This document shows positions 32,251 through 33,737 of a stretch of DNA of 33,737 nt, one piece after another. The notes beneath the pieces were generated by a model. That model had not been told where the DNA came from. It worked only from the letters and a program-made list of their open reading frames with translations, and did no database searches. Source of the stretch: an uncultured Lachnospiraceae bacterium. Its GTDB lineage: Bacteria > Bacillota > Clostridia > Lachnospirales > Lachnospiraceae. Made by a program: the position numbers and the translations under genes. Position 1 is the stretch's first letter. Each line of letters starts with the position of its first letter. Location of the stretch: contig CANAZK010000011.1 of assembly GCA_947366105.1 (NCBI GenBank), forward strand, positions 1 to 33,737. Reading direction: 5' to 3'.

Positions 32251-33591
32251 ATGGACGAGGCACTCATAAAAAGAGTTCCGCCGCATAGTATTGAAGCAGA
32301 GCAGTCGGTAGTCGGAGCCATGCTGATGGATAAGGATGCGATTATGACTGCGGCGGAAATTATCAGCGGCGAGGATTTTTACCAAACTGCATACGGCGTG
32401 ATATTTGATTCTGTGGTGGAGCTTTTTAATGAAGGTAAGCCGGTGGATTTGATTACGCTGCAGGAGCGTCTGAAAGAGAAGGACGTTCCTGCGGAGATAG
32501 CAAGCCTTGAATTTGTGCGGGAGCTTGTGACGGCAGTGCCGACTTCTGCTAATGTGAAATACTATGCGGAGATTGTGGCGGACAAATCTATGCTGCGGCG
32601 TCTTATTAAATTGAATGAAGAAATTGCCAATACCTGCTATCTTGCAAAGGAGCCTACGGAGGCAGTGTTGGAAATGACGGAGAAGAGGGTATTTGAGCTG
32701 GTTCAAAGAAGAAACAGCGGTGACTTTGTACCCATTAAGCAGGTGGTGCTGAATGCATTAGAGAAGATAGAGATGGCATCCAAAAATAAGGGAACCGTTA
32801 CGGGGATTCCGACAGGTTTTTTGGATTTGGATTATAAAATGTCAGGACTGCAGCCGTCAGATCTGATTTTGGTTGCGGCAAGACCGTCTATGGGAAAGAC
32901 TGCGTTTGTACTTAATATTGCGCAATATGTGGCGTTCAGGGCGAAGAAAACCGTGGCGGTTTTTAGTTTGGAGATGTCGAAGGAGCAGCTTGTGAACCGT
33001 TTATTTTCTTTGGAGTCTCAGGTGGACGCGCAGCTTCTTCGGACGGGCAGTCTAAAGGATGCGGATTGGGAGAAGCTGATAGAAGGCGCGGGAGTTATTG
33101 GAAAATCCAATATGATTATTGATGATACGCCGGGAATTTCTATCTCCGAGCTGCGTTCAAAGTGCAGAAAGTGCAAGTTGGAGCAGGGACTTGACCTGAT
33201 TATTATTGACTATTTGCAGCTAATGACGGGAGGAGTCGGCAGACGAAGTGAATCCAGGCAGCAGGAGATATCCGATATATCACGCTCGCTGAAAGGGCTT
33301 GCCAGAGAGCTGAATGTGCCTGTTATAGCGCTTTCCCAGTTAAGCCGTGCGGTAGAGCAGCGTCCGGATCACAGACCGATGATGTCGGATTTAAGAGAGT
33401 CTGGAGCTATTGAGCAGGATGCGGATGTGGTAATGTTCATTTATCGTGATGATTATTATAATAAGGACTCTGACATGAAAGGCGTGGCTGAGATTATTAT
33501 TGGAAAACAGAGAAATGGACCGATTGGTACGGTCAATCTGACATGGCTTCCAAATTATACGAAATTTGCAAACTATGCAAAGGCTGAATAG
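32251..33591 (+). CDS. dnaB: Replicative DNA helicase DnaB
   Basis: This 446-residue helicase (called DnaC in Bacillus) unwinds DNA at the replication fork as a hexamer. The N-terminal domain begins RVPPHSIEAEQSVVGAML, and the RecA-like domain shows Walker A ARPSMGKTA with Lys216, FSLEMSKEQL, Walker B DLIIIDYLQLM and the arginine-finger region GLARELNVPVIALSQLSRAVEQR. No intein interrupts it. AGGAGG precedes the ATG, and a terminator follows the stop. Confidence 0.98.
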   Translation: MDEALIKRVPPHSIEAEQSVVGAMLMDKDAIMTAAEIISGEDFYQTAYGVIFDSVVELFNEGKPVDLITLQERLKEKDVPAEIASLEFVRELVTAVPTSANVKYYAEIVADKSMLRRLIKLNEEIANTCYLAKEPTEAVLEMTEKRVFELVQRRNSGDFVPIKQVVLNALEKIEMASKNKGTVTGIPTGFLDLDYKMSGLQPSDLILVAARPSMGKTAFVLNIAQYVAFRAKKTVAVFSLEMSKEQLVNRLFSLESQVDAQLLRTGSLKDADWEKLIEGAGVIGKSNMIIDDTPGISISELRSKCRKCKLEQGLDLIIIDYLQLMTGGVGRRSESRQQEISDISRSLKGLARELNVPVIALSQLSRAVEQRPDHRPMMSDLRESGAIEQDADVVMFIYRDDYYNKDSDMKGVAEIIIGKQRNGPIGTVNLTWLPNYTKFANYAKAE

Positions 33592-33602
33592 ATGGAGGGT
33601 GA

Positions 33603-33629
33603 GGGCATGACGCAGGTCATGCCCTTTTG
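33603..33629 (+). terminator. Terminator after dnaB
   Basis: GGGCATGAC (33603-33611) pairs perfectly with GTCATGCCC (33616-33624) around GCAG and is followed by TTTT. Confidence 0.93.
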
Positions 33630-33636
33630 CAAAAAT

Positions 33637-33671
33637 GGGGACGTGGGAAATGGAAGATCCTAAGCGTCCCC
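33637..33671. repeat. Inverted repeat downstream of the dnaB terminator
   Basis: GGGGACG (33637-33643) and CGTCCCC (33665-33671) are perfect inverted arms around 21 bases. Purpose unknown; it may be a second hairpin or the beginning of a dispersed repeat. Confidence 0.6.
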
Positions 33672-33690
33672 TTATAGTTTAAAGTTCTCC

Positions 33691-33737
33691 AGATCGGAAG
33701 AGCGTCGTGTAGGGAAAGAGTGTGTCAGTACGTGTAG
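33691..33737 (+). other. Illumina TruSeq dual-index adapter contamination
   Basis: AGATCGGAAGAGCGTCGTGT (33691-33710) and AGGGAAAGAGTGT (33711-33723) are the 33-base TruSeq read-2-side adapter (reverse complement of the P5 arm). GTCAGTAC (33724-33731) is in the place of the i5 index and GTGTAG (33732-33737) begins the flow-cell P5 arm. The 8-mer is the reverse complement of GTACTGAC, which I recall as TruSeq index D508. Biological sequence therefore ends at about 33690. Confidence 0.97.

Noticed and set aside
33637..33671. Inverted repeat as a second dnaB terminator
   Set aside because: The loop is long and no T tract follows; the hairpin at 33603-33629 is clearly the terminator.

Overview
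The window looks like chromosomal DNA of a gut-type Lachnospiraceae (Clostridia, Firmicutes). It has moderate to low G+C, strong AGGAGG-type ribosome binding sites, the Firmicutes order rpsF-ssb-rpsR and gdpP-rplI-dnaB, a Bce-type peptide-resistance module, DUF951 and YesL/DUF624 proteins, and a carbohydrate ABC importer without its own ATPase. I cannot name the genus from sequence alone.

Layout. (1) 1-4330: an antimicrobial-peptide sensing and resistance module made of a response regulator (5' end outside the window), an intramembrane-sensing kinase, an ABC ATPase and a large FtsX-type permease. (2) 4312-6724: a rearrangement scar. A G+C-rich fragment of a Tn1549/CTn-like conjugative element (a CD1845-like membrane protein and the 3' end of mobC) lies between two divergent genes that have each lost their 5' end, a sensor kinase on the minus strand and an M20 peptidase on the plus strand. 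(3) 6742-12196: D-serine dehydratase, a very long RND exporter with about 250 inserted coiled-coil residues, and a DUF951 protein. (4) 12188-13390: the rpsF-ssb-rpsR operon with a good promoter, a candidate S6:S18 leader element and a terminator. (5) 13391-14690: a junkyard of gene remnants holding what looks like a complete, compact type I toxin-antitoxin locus of the Fst/par design at 13728-14026, and an internally deleted GNAT gene between 32-bp direct repeats. (6) 14751-29583: an accessory carbohydrate island. It contains two paralogous AraC regulators flanking an M18 aminopeptidase, then a GH129-like glycosidase, a Gfo/Idh/MocA oxidoreductase, a CUT1 ABC importer (binding protein and two permeases), a YesL protein, a membrane-anchored protein of unknown function, and a sugar nucleotidyltransferase-NahK-GalE operon. 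(7) 29705-33629: gdpP-rplI-dnaB, ending in a strong terminator.

How the genes may work together. The island reads as a HexNAc pathway: import, release of GalNAc from an alpha-linked conjugate by the GH129-like enzyme, 1-phosphorylation by NahK, activation to UDP-HexNAc by the nucleotidyltransferase and 4-epimerisation by GalE. The adjacent M18 aminopeptidase would fit a glycopeptide substrate. This substrate assignment is inference. The island separates rpsR from gdpP-rplI-dnaB, which are usually closer together in Firmicutes.

The last 47 bases (33691-33737) are not biological. They match an Illumina TruSeq dual-index adapter, including an 8-base index, so real sequence ends at about 33690.
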